DNA from: Aquisalimonas sp.
Lineage (GTDB): Bacteria > Pseudomonadota > Gammaproteobacteria > Nitrococcales > Aquisalimonadaceae
Reading direction: 5' to 3'
DNA: 5,011 bases
Assembly: GCA_007127625.1 (NCBI GenBank)
Contig: SKYZ01000272.1
Location: 1 to 5,011, forward strand
This document shows positions 1-5,006 of this stretch, one piece after another. Made by a program: the position numbers and the translations under genes. A model generated the notes under the pieces. It worked only from the letters and a program-made list of their open reading frames with translations. It ran no database searches and was not told where the DNA came from. Position 1 is the stretch's first letter, and each line of letters begins with the position of its first letter.

Positions 1-424
1 CCGAGAGAATGCGGCCCCAGCCACGGTCGCGCATGCCTGGCACGACCAGATTGCCCAGTTCGAAGAACGGCGCGACCATCGCCTGGAACTGTTCCTCCCA
101 GGTTGCGCGTTCTGCCCCGGCTACCGGACCGGGCGGCGGACCTCCGCCATTGTTCACCAGAATGTCCACGGGACCGATCTGCGCCTCCGCGGCGGCATGG
201 ATCGCGGTGGCCGCTCCCGGCGTGGCGAGGTCCGCCGCATGAAACGCGATGCGGCCAGAGCCCAGCGAGTCCAGTTCCGCGGCCACGTTCGCCAGCGTGT
301 CGGCGGAGCGTGAGCACAGGAGGACATTGGCGCCTTCCGCCGCGAGTGAGGCGGCGATGGCCCGCCCGAGCCCGCGACTGGCGCCGAGGACGATGGCGGT
401 TCGCCTGTGCAGTCCGAGATCCAT
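1..424 (-). CDS. Short-chain dehydrogenase/reductase (SDR) family oxidoreductase, N-terminal part only
   Basis: Partial gene: the window cuts it after 141 codons, and an SDR is usually about 250 residues. A Rossmann-fold NAD(P)-binding half is visible. The glycine-rich nucleotide motif GASRGLG is at residues 14-20, an acidic residue follows beta-3 in 'AADLAT' (D65), and the structural motif NNGGG is at 91-95, where most SDRs have NNAG. The stretch NNGGGPPPG resembles the 3-oxoacyl-ACP-reductase-like SDR subgroup, which has NN-x-GGPPPG; that is family knowledge from memory. The segment 'GRIL' before the edge normally precedes the catalytic serine, so the Ser/Tyr/Lys triad lies outside the window. 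R39 after beta-2 hints at NADPH preference. The ATG at 424 is chosen because it has a strong AGGAGG Shine-Dalgarno and places GASRGLG at the usual distance from the N-terminus. Probably cytosolic; the substrate cannot be predicted. Confidence 0.93.
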   Translation of the reverse strand, partial: MDLGLHRRTAIVLGASRGLGRAIAASLAAEGANVLLCSRSADTLANVAAELDSLGSGRIAFHAADLATPGAATAIHAAAEAQIGPVDILVNNGGGPPPGPVAGAERATWEEQFQAMVAPFFELGNLVVPGMRDRGWGRILS

Positions 425-428
425 ACTG

Positions 429-434
429 CCTCCT
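429..434 (-). promoter_or_regulatory. Ribosome binding site of the SDR gene
   Basis: On the minus strand this reads AGGAGG, complementary to the anti-Shine-Dalgarno of 16S rRNA, 4 nt before the ATG at 424. It fixes the start of the SDR gene. Confidence 0.8.
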
Positions 435-548
435 GGAAAGCCGTGATCCAACGCAGCCTTCGACTATCGCACAGGGCGACCGGTACTGAAACGTGCAGGT
501 GGGCAAGGATCGCGACAGGCTTGCGCGAACGGCCCCTGATCGTCGGAA

Positions 549-573
549 CGCCCCCACATCGGTGGTGGGGGCG
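549..573. repeat. Perfect inverted repeat, 9-bp arms, 7-nt loop
   Basis: Positions 549-557 (CGCCCCCAC) are the exact reverse complement of 565-573, with loop 558-564. It lies between the host-attachment gene and the SDR gene, both on the minus strand. As a minus-strand transcript the hairpin is followed by only two U residues (TTCCGACG), so it is a poor canonical intrinsic terminator. It could be a second hairpin in a termination region, an RNA 3'-end stabiliser or an operator. The pairing is certain; the function is not. Confidence 0.6.
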
Positions 574-594
574 GGATTGATGGAGCTACTCCGG

Positions 595-622
595 GGGATC
601 AACGGCCCGTGGCGTTGATCCC
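595..622 (-). terminator. Possible terminator/3'-end hairpin of the host-attachment gene
   Basis: Positions 595-604 (GGGATCAACG) pair perfectly with 613-622, giving a 10-bp stem and an 8-nt loop. It begins 7 nt after the stop codon of the minus-strand host-attachment gene. That position fits a 3'-end hairpin, but no U-run follows on the minus strand (CCCCGGAG). It may act with the neighbouring inverted repeats at 582-592 and 549-573, or only protect the 3' end. Confidence 0.4.
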
Positions 623-629
623 GGCTGCG

Positions 630-1127
630 TCAGTGCTGTCCGCGATTCCGGCGCCGGGGGATGTGGCCGTCGTTGGCCAGGCGTTCGTGCAGTTTCCGGG
701 GTGACAGCTTGGCGAGATCCTTGGGTACTTCGTGGAGATCGACGCCGCGGGGTATGGCGTTCTCCAGCTTCGGACGCAGGAACCCGAGCATGCGCTTTTC
801 TGCGCACAGGACCACGCGGCGGGTGCCGTTGGCGCGGGCCATGGTATCGAGTTCCTGGGCGATCTCGCGGGCGAAGCGCCGTTCGCACTCCGCATCGTAA
901 TCTTCACGGTGGTCATCGTAGCCGTGGGCAGGGCCGTTCGCAGTTCGGTTGCGGCCGGTGCGGGGGTCGGCGAGCAGATCGTCGCCGTGGGCCTTGTGCT
1001 CCGGATTGGTCATGGTCTTCTGTTCGACCAGGTCCGGGCCGGATTGCATTTCGGGGAGTTCGGGTTTCTCGACGGTAAAGAAGCGGGCTCTGGATCCTTC
1101 GGCAACGACCACACAGTAACGACTCAT
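630..1127 (-). CDS. Host attachment family protein (Host_attach; 'protein required for attachment to host cells')
   Basis: Complete 165-residue protein. It begins with a short hydrophobic strand 'YCVVVAEGSRARFF' (residues 4-17), where the family usually has W-x-x-V-A-D-x-x-x-A-R-F-F. It continues with 'LVEQKTMTNPEHKAHGDDLLADPRTGR' spread over 33-59, a family hallmark (L-x-x-x-x-x-x-x-P-E-x-x-x-x-x-D-L-x-x-D-x-x-G-R). The C-terminal half has 'RRFAREIAQEL' (83-93), a core strand 'RRVVLCAEKRMLGFLR' (103-118) and 'VPKDLAKLSPRKLHERL' (134-150). No signal peptide or membrane segment is seen, so it should be cytosolic. The family name comes from an Agrobacterium attachment phenotype; the biochemical role is not established, and the name should not be read as proof of host association. 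The start at 1127 has a GGGAGAT ribosome site 5 nt upstream; the upstream in-frame ATG at 1160 has none and would add an Arg-rich, non-conserved leader. It is divergent from asmA and appears monocistronic. Confidence 0.9.
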   Translation of the reverse strand: MSRYCVVVAEGSRARFFTVEKPELPEMQSGPDLVEQKTMTNPEHKAHGDDLLADPRTGRNRTANGPAHGYDDHREDYDAECERRFAREIAQELDTMARANGTRRVVLCAEKRMLGFLRPKLENAIPRGVDLHEVPKDLAKLSPRKLHERLANDGHIPRRRNRGQH

Positions 1128-1132
1128 ACGTG

Positions 1133-1139
1133 ATCTCCC
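1133..1139 (-). promoter_or_regulatory. Ribosome binding site deciding the start of the host-attachment gene
   Basis: Minus-strand GGGAGAT ends 5 nt before the ATG at 1127 (7 nt from the GGGAG core). It supports that start over the longer in-frame alternative beginning at 1160. Confidence 0.7.
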
Positions 1140-1183
1140 ATGTTGGCGGCGACGCCGCATTCACGCACGTTCAGGCACCCTCT

Positions 1184-1269
1184 CGGCTGCAGAGAGCCGC
1201 GGCGCCTGCCCGGGGACCTCCCGGCTTTCGGTCAGCCTGACCGCCGGCAGTCCCTGTTTCAGGGTCCCC
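1184..1269 (-). other. GC-rich region with nested inverted repeats (putative structured leader)
   Basis: Several complementary pairs are visible. CGGCT (1184-1188) pairs with AGCCG (1195-1199). GGGGACC (1212-1218) pairs with GGTCCCC (1263-1269). CCGGC (1221-1225) pairs with GCCGG (1243-1247). GGTCA (1230-1234) pairs with TGACC (1238-1242). CCCTG (1252-1256) pairs with CAGGG (1260-1264), which competes with the outer 1212-1269 stem. If the minus-strand promoter at 1277-1305 is real, all of this lies in the roughly 140-nt 5' leader of the host-attachment mRNA. It matches no riboswitch that I recognise, and GC-rich sequence gives short pairings by chance. Confidence 0.35.
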
Positions 1270-1284
1270 CGTCTCAAGTATAGT
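1256..1284 (+). promoter_or_regulatory. Candidate sigma-70-type promoter of the asmA-mutY-yggX operon
   Basis: The -10 box TATAGT (1279-1284) matches 5 of 6 consensus positions and stands out in GC-rich surroundings. With a 17-nt spacer the -35 box is GTTTCA (1256-1261), only 3 of 6 matches. Transcription would begin near 1291, leaving a leader of about 25 nt before the asmA ATG. The weak -35 suggests low basal strength or an activator. Confidence 0.45.
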
Positions 1285-1305
1285 TGCCTGACATTCAGCT
1301 TACAG
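1277..1305 (-). promoter_or_regulatory. Candidate promoter of the host-attachment gene, overlapping the asmA -10
   Basis: Read on the minus strand, 1282-1277 is TATACT (5 of 6 matches to the -10 consensus). With a 17-nt spacer the -35 would be CTGTAA (1305-1300), 3 of 6 matches. It shares the same AT core as the asmA -10, so polymerases in the two directions would compete. A start near 1270 would give a long leader of about 140 nt. Confidence 0.3.
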
Positions 1306-1308
1306 GGA
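1304..1308 (+). promoter_or_regulatory. Ribosome binding site of asmA
   Basis: AGGGA lies 7 nt upstream of the ATG at 1316. An ATG at 1308 is in another frame and is not used. Confidence 0.6.
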
Positions 1309-1315
1309 TGCCGAC

Positions 1316-3535
1316 ATGGCCCGGGTGATCAAGTGGTTCGCGTTGGGTGTGGTGGCGGTGGTGGCGCTGGTCGTGTTGCTGGCGGTGGCCATCATTCTGC
1401 TGGTGGATCCCAACGACTACCGGGACGATATCGGCCGCATCGTCGAGGAACAGACTGGCCAGGAGTTGGTGATCGAAGGCGACATCCGGCTGTCGTTCTT
1501 TCCCTGGCTGGGCCTGGATCTCGGCCGTACCCGCCTGGAGAATCGTGAAGGTTTCGGGGACGACCCGTTTGTCAGCATCGAGAGCGCCGGCATCGCCGTC
1601 AAACTCATGCCCCTGCTGCGGCGCGAGGTGGAGCTGGACACCGTCCGCCTGGATGGTCTGCGCGCAAACCTGATCGTCAACGAGGATGGCGATGCCAACT
1701 GGGATCTGGATCTGCCCGGTGACGACGAGGTCGCGCCGGACGAGCCCACCGTGGCCGTGGACGATGACGATGTGGATGCCGAGCCGGGACAGCTCCCGGT
1801 CACCATCGGCACCATCCAGGGTGTGCGCATTACCAACCTTCACGTGAACTACGAGGACTGGCAGACCGGTGCGCGGCACCAGGCCGGACCGGTCAACCTG
1901 AGCCTGGGTGAGCTGCTGCTGGACGAAGATGTATCCCTGGATGCCGACTGGGTGGCGAGTCTGGACGACGACACCCGCGTCGAGGGTTCCCTGGAAGGCC
2001 TGCTTCAGGCGAGCAGTGACTTCCAGCGTTTCGGCGCGAGTTTCACCAATCTCCAGGTGCTCGCGTTCGCCGAAGGGTTGCCGGAGGACGGCCTGGAACT
2101 GGAGATGAGTGCGGTGTTCGACGCGGATCTGGAGCAGGACACCGCCCGCCTGTCGGATTTCGTCGCCAGGGTGGCCGGGCTGCGGCTCGATGCCGCCGCC
2201 GACATCACAGCCCTGACCGCCGATCCTCGCGTGGAGGGTACGTTCGGTATCCCGGAAACCGACCTGCGGCGGGTGCTGGAGCGCATGGAGATCGAACTGC
2301 CGGAGATGGCCGATGACGATGCCCTGCGGCGCTTCTCGCTGGACGGTTCCTTTACCGCCCTCGGTGACCGGGCCGATATCACCGAGCTTGCCATCCGCCT
2401 GGACGACACACGGTTGAACGGCACCGCGAGCATCACCGATTTCGCCACCCAGGCGGTGCGTTTCGATTTTCATGGTGACCGCTTCGACGCCGACCGCTAT
2501 CTGCCCCCGGGCACCGGCGACGAAGGTGCGGGTGCCGCCACCGTGGGCGAGGCGGGCGACGAGGACGCGGAAGCGGCCGAGATCCCCCTGGAACCGCTGC
2601 GCGATCTCAACCTTGAGGGCCGCTTCCGCCTCGACGAGCTGCGGGTTGCCGGCTTCGACGTGACCGATATCGGCATCAACGTCTCCGCCGCGGATGGCCT
2701 GATCCGCATCCACCCCCTGGTGGCCAGGCTCTACCAGGGTGAGTACCAGGGCGACATTCGCCTGGATGCCACCGGGGACGTGCTCCGTGTCAGTGCCAAC
2801 GAGCGGCTGAGCGGCGTACAAGCCCAGCCCATCGTCACCCAGTTCCTGGGACGGGATCTGCTGCGCGGCCGGGGCGGATTCCGCCTGCAGGCGGAGACGG
2901 CTGGGCTCGACCCCATGGCCATGCTGCGCGAGCTGGTGGGTGAGATGGAACTGGATTTCGCCGACGGCGCCGTGGTTGGGCTCAACCTGGCACAGATGAC
3001 CCGCAACGCCACCGCCCGTCTGCAGGGGCAGAGCGCGCAGGAGCCCGAGGAGCGCACCACCGACTTCACCAATCTTCGCGCCCTGCTGCGCATCGATAGG
3101 GGGACCATCCGCAACGAGCGGCTCAGCGTGCAGTCGCCGCTGTTCCGCGTTGACGGCGGGGGCGAAGCCAATATCTTCGAGCAGACAGTGGATTATGCCC
3201 TGACCGTGAACCTGGTGGGCACCCTGGAAGGGCAGGATGGCGCCAGCCTGGACAACCTGCGTCGGGTCCCGATTCCGCTGCGGTTCAGCGGTTCCCTGCT
3301 GTCCCCGGACATCAACCTCGACCTGCAGGCGGCGCTCACCGCCCAGCAGCGCGAGCGCCTGCGTGAAGGGGAAGAGGCCGTGCGCGAGCGTGCCCGCGAG
3401 GAGGAAGAGCGGGCGCGGGAGCGAGCACGCCAGGAGGAGGAACGCGCTCGCGAGCGGCTGCAGGAAGAGCGGGAGCAGCGGGAAGGCGAGGTACGGGACC
3501 GGGCCCGGGATCAGTTGCGGCGTCTGCTGGACTGA
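1316..3535 (+). CDS. asmA: AsmA family protein, inner-membrane-anchored envelope protein
   Basis: 739 residues. One N-terminal membrane anchor (about residues 7-30) is followed by the AsmA N-terminal signature: DPNDYRDDI (31-39), 'TGQELVIEGDIRLSFFPWLG' (47-66) and a 'LGRTRLEN' strand. The C-terminal AsmA core carries 'MLRELVGEMELDFADGAVVGLNL' (536-558), 'TDFTNLRALLRIDRGTI' (582-598) and 'VPIPLRFSGSLLSPDINLDL' (651-670). AsmA proteins are large beta-rich periplasmic proteins tied to the inner membrane; E. coli AsmA affects outer-membrane assembly and lipopolysaccharide, and relatives such as TamB and YhdP help move phospholipid to the outer membrane. This one is about 120 residues longer than E. 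coli AsmA (617). The excess includes two Asp/Glu-rich linkers (about 134-157 and 399-421) and an Arg/Glu-rich helical tail (about 676-739) containing 11-residue repeats. It is the first gene of an operon, and its stop overlaps the mutY start. Confidence 0.95.
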   Translation: MARVIKWFALGVVAVVALVVLLAVAIILLVDPNDYRDDIGRIVEEQTGQELVIEGDIRLSFFPWLGLDLGRTRLENREGFGDDPFVSIESAGIAVKLMPLLRREVELDTVRLDGLRANLIVNEDGDANWDLDLPGDDEVAPDEPTVAVDDDDVDAEPGQLPVTIGTIQGVRITNLHVNYEDWQTGARHQAGPVNLSLGELLLDEDVSLDADWVASLDDDTRVEGSLEGLLQASSDFQRFGASFTNLQVLAFAEGLPEDGLELEMSAVFDADLEQDTARLSDFVARVAGLRLDAAADITALTADPRVEGTFGIPETDLRRVLERMEIELPEMADDDALRRFSLDGSFTALGDRADITELAIRLDDTRLNGTASITDFATQAVRFDFHGDRFDADRYLPPGTGDEGAGAATVGEAGDEDAEAAEIPLEPLRDLNLEGRFRLDELRVAGFDVTDIGINVSAADGLIRIHPLVARLYQGEYQGDIRLDATGDVLRVSANERLSGVQAQPIVTQFLGRDLLRGRGGFRLQAETAGLDPMAMLRELVGEMELDFADGAVVGLNLAQMTRNATARLQGQSAQEPEERTTDFTNLRALLRIDRGTIRNERLSVQSPLFRVDGGGEANIFEQTVDYALTVNLVGTLEGQDGASLDNLRRVPIPLRFSGSLLSPDINLDLQAALTAQQRERLREGEEAVRERAREEEERARERARQEEERARERLQEEREQREGEVRDRARDQLRRLLD
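3389..3487 (+). repeat. Three 11-residue charged repeats at the AsmA C-terminus
   Basis: Residues 692-702 (RAREEEERARE), 703-713 (RARQEEERARE) and 714-724 (RLQEEREQREG) form a 33-nt-period coding repeat. The first two units differ at one residue; the third has diverged. The synonymous codons vary, so this looks older than a fresh slippage event. The pattern predicts a long solvent-exposed helix, either a hendecad coiled coil or a single charged helix. Confidence 0.75.
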
Positions 3536-4602
3536 TGCTGCTTGCCGCCGACGAGGTCCGGCGATTCCGGGAGCGCCTGCTGGCCTGGTATGACGCCAAC
3601 GGCCGTCACGAACTGCCCTGGAAGCAACCGGCGACTCCTTACCGGGTCTGGGTGTCGGAGATCATGCTCCAGCAGACGCAGGTGAGCGTGGTCATCCCGT
3701 ACTTCCACGCCTTCATGGAGCGCTTCCCGGATGCCCAGGCACTGGCCGGGGCACCGGTGGACGCGGTCATGGCCCAGTGGTCGGGGCTCGGCTATTACGC
3801 CCGGGCCCGCAACCTGCATCGCGCGGCAGAGATCATCGCCACGGAACACGGCGGCGAGATGCCCGCGGACCGGGACAGCTGGCAGGCGCTCCCCGGTGTC
3901 GGCCGCTCCACTGCTGCGGCGATACTGTCGCTGTCCATGGACCAGCACCACGCCATCCTGGACGGCAACGTCAAACGGGTGCTGGCCCGCTACGGTGCCA
4001 TTCCCGGCTGGCCCGGGCGCAGCCCGGTGGAGCGGGAGCTGTGGGAGCTCTCCGAGCAGCTCACCCCGGAGTGGCGCTGCGCCGACTACAACCAGGCCAT
4101 GATGGACCTGGGTGCCACCGTGTGTGCCCGCAAGGCGCCGACATGCCTGCTGTGCCCGCTGAATGAAGACTGCCGCGCCCGCGCCATCGGCGAACCGGAG
4201 GCCTACCCGGAGCCCAAGCCCGCGAAGCGTTTGCCCGTGCGGCGAACGCGCATGCTGCTGCTGGAGTCCGACCAGGGCCTGCTCCTGCAGCGCCGCCCGC
4301 CGGCCGGCATTTGGGGCGGCCTGTGGAGTCTGCCGGAAGCACCGGCGGACGACGATCCTTCAGCCCACTGCCGCGAACACCTCGGCGTGGAGGTCGGCGC
4401 CCCCGAGCACTGGCAGGCGTTCCGTCACACCTTCAGCCACTACCACCTGGATATCGAGCCCGTGCACCTGCGCGTTACCGGAGATGCCGGCCGCGTCATG
4501 ACAGGGGCCGAGGCCATCTGGTATAACGAGCGCACTGCGCTGGGCCGGGGGCTTGCCGCCCCCGTGAGCCGGCTGTTGCAGCAATGGCATCGAGGAGCAT
4601 GA
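3535..4602 (+). CDS. mutY: A/G-specific adenine DNA glycosylase MutY
   Basis: 355 residues (E. coli MutY is 350). It removes adenine mispaired with 8-oxoguanine, starting base excision repair that prevents G:C to T:A mutations. The helix-hairpin-helix '[13 protein letters not shown]' is at 119-131. Catalytic residues are E42 in '[11 protein letters not shown]' and D143 in 'AILDGNVKR', matching E37 and D138 of E. coli with a constant offset of 5. The [4Fe-4S] ligands C197, C204, C207 and C213 (C-x6-C-x2-C-x5-C) are all present. The C-terminal NUDIX-like domain has '[14 protein letters not shown]' (255-268) and the 8-oxoG-sensing FSH loop at F300-S301-H302. The start ATG shares its A with the asmA stop (TGATG). 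No good Shine-Dalgarno precedes it, so translation probably depends on reinitiation after asmA. The 20 residues before the catalytic core are of normal length, supporting this start. Confidence 0.98.
   Translation: MLLAADEVRRFRERLLAWYDANGRHELPWKQPATPYRVWVSEIMLQQTQVSVVIPYFHAFMERFPDAQALAGAPVDAVMAQWSGLGYYARARNLHRAAEIIATEHGGEMPADRDSWQALPGVGRSTAAAILSLSMDQHHAILDGNVKRVLARYGAIPGWPGRSPVERELWELSEQLTPEWRCADYNQAMMDLGATVCARKAPTCLLCPLNEDCRARAIGEPEAYPEPKPAKRLPVRRTRMLLLESDQGLLLQRRPPAGIWGGLWSLPEAPADDDPSAHCREHLGVEVGAPEHWQAFRHTFSHYHLDIEPVHLRVTGDAGRVMTGAEAIWYNERTALGRGLAAPVSRLLQQWHRGA
4592..4597 (+). promoter_or_regulatory. Ribosome binding site deciding the yggX start
   Basis: GAGGAG within the last codons of mutY lies 7 nt before ATG 4605, but only 1 nt before the in-frame ATG at 4599. 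The spacing therefore selects 4605, which also matches the family N-terminus (M-x-R-T-x-x-C). Confidence 0.75.
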
Positions 4603-4604
4603 AC

Positions 4605-4877
4605 ATGGGCCGCACCGTCCACTGTGCCAAGCTGGGCCAGGAACTGGAAGGGCTGGACAAGCCCCCGTACCCGGGCGAGCTCGGCCAGCGCATCTACGAG
4701 AACATCTCCAAGCAGGCCTGGCAGGAGTGGATCAACCACCAGACCATGCTCATCAACGAGTACCGCCTCACCCCCGTGGACCCGAAAGCGCGGAAGTTCC
4801 TGGAGGCGGAAATGGAGAAATTCCTCTTCGGCGGCGGTGCGGCACCGCCGCCGGATTACCAGCCCCCGGAAGAATGA
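4605..4877 (+). CDS. yggX: YggX family Fe(II) trafficking / oxidative damage protection protein
   Basis: 90 residues, against 91 in E. coli YggX. The N-terminus '[10 protein letters not shown]' has the conserved Cys7. The central block '[18 protein letters not shown]' (residues 22-39) and '[10 protein letters not shown]' (46-55) are nearly diagnostic, followed by 'EMEKFLF' (69-75). YggX is a small cytosolic protein that, in enterics, protects iron-sulfur proteins from superoxide and is thought to handle labile Fe(II); in E. coli it belongs to the SoxRS response. I see no clear SoxS site here. It starts 2 bp after the mutY stop and is surely cotranscribed; the pairing makes sense because MutY carries an oxidation-sensitive [4Fe-4S] cluster. 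The tail is unusual: a GGGAAPPP run (76-83) coded by a perfect palindrome, followed by a Pro/Glu-rich end. Confidence 0.97.
   Translation: MGRTVHCAKLGQELEGLDKPPYPGELGQRIYENISKQAWQEWINHQTMLINEYRLTPVDPKARKFLEAEMEKFLFGGGAAPPPDYQPPEE
4829..4853. repeat. Perfect inverted repeat, 12-bp arms, inside the yggX 3' end
   Basis: Positions 4829-4840 (CGGCGGCGGTGC) are the exact reverse complement of 4842-4853, with G4841 at the centre. As RNA it could form a GC-rich hairpin of about 11 bp with a 3-nt loop, ending 21 nt before the stop codon. It encodes the GGGAAPPP run of YggX. No U-run follows, so it is not a classical terminator. Confidence 0.65.
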
Positions 4878-4910
4878 TCGGCGGGGTGCCTTGACGGTTC
4901 CCGCCTGATC
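4876..4910 (+). terminator. Hairpin immediately after yggX, possible operon 3' end
   Basis: GATCGGCGGG (4876-4885) can pair with CCCGCC-T-GATC (4900-4910), leaving T4906 bulged: a 10-bp stem with a 14-nt loop. It begins within the yggX stop codon. Only GGGTTCAAT follows, with no U-run, so intrinsic termination is doubtful; it may slow polymerase or mark a processed 3' end. The loop contains the -35 box of the tRNA-Phe promoter. Confidence 0.35.
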
Positions 4911-4919
4911 GGGTTCAAT
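4891..4919 (+). promoter_or_regulatory. Sigma-70-type promoter of tRNA-Phe
   Basis: The -35 box TTGACG (4891-4896, 5 of 6 matches) and the -10 box TTCAAT (4914-4919, 4 of 6) are separated by exactly 17 nt. The predicted start near 4926 leaves a 5' leader of about 5 nt before the tRNA. The GC-rich stretch after the -10 (GTGCCGCC) resembles the discriminator of stable-RNA promoters under stringent control; that last point is inference. Confidence 0.65.
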
Positions 4920-4930
4920 GTGCCGCCTTG

Positions 4931-5006
4931 GGCCGGGTAGCTCAGTCGGTAGAGCAGCGGATTGAAAATCCGCGTGTCGGCGGTTCGATTCCGTCCCCGG
5001 CCACCA
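4931..5006 (+). tRNA. tRNA-Phe, anticodon GAA, CCA end encoded
   Basis: A 76-nt cloverleaf. The acceptor stem pairs GGCCGGG (4931-4937) with CCCGGCC (4996-5002). The D stem is GCTC/GAGC (4940-4943 with 4952-4955) with loop AGTCGGTA. The anticodon stem GCGGA/TCCGC (4957-4961 with 4969-4973) encloses loop TTGAAAA with anticodon GAA at 4964-4966. The variable loop is GTGTC. The T stem GGCGG/CCGTC (4979-4983 with 4991-4995, one G-U pair) carries the loop TTCGATT. The discriminator base is A5003, and CCA is encoded at 5004-5006. It closely resembles E. coli tRNA-Phe except for some acceptor, anticodon-stem and T-stem pairs. It reads phenylalanine codons UUU and UUC. Confidence 0.98.

Noticed and set aside
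9..489. Plus-strand open frames of 65-128 codons over the SDR gene
   Set aside because: They are complements of the minus-strand SDR reading frame, have Arg/Pro/Ser-rich content, and show no conserved motif.
463..490. Promoter for the SDR gene with -10 GATAGT (minus strand 468-463)
   Set aside because: The -10 is plausible and preceded by TGC, but the best -35 at suitable spacing (TTTCAG) matches only 2 of 6 positions. It is too weak to annotate.
661..1133. Plus-strand open frames of up to 133 codons over the host-attachment gene
   Set aside because: They are antisense to a gene with clear family motifs and do not resemble any protein I know.
1128..1160. Longer N-terminus for the host-attachment protein, starting at 1160
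   Set aside because: It adds an Arg-rich leader (MRRRRQHGRSR) without a ribosome site, while the ATG at 1127 has a good one and begins exactly at the conserved first strand.
1295..2821. A 508-codon open frame on the minus strand opposite asmA
   Set aside because: It lies entirely antisense to a clearly recognised AsmA gene. It is rich in Gly, Gln, His and Val without recognisable motifs, as expected from the complement of GC-rich, Asp/Leu/Glu-rich codons. Its start lies inside asmA with no supporting signal.
4584..4604. Longer yggX starts at 4584 or 4599
   Set aside because: They overlap the mutY end. The GAGGAG site is downstream of 4584 and too close to 4599, and the family N-terminus begins at 4605.
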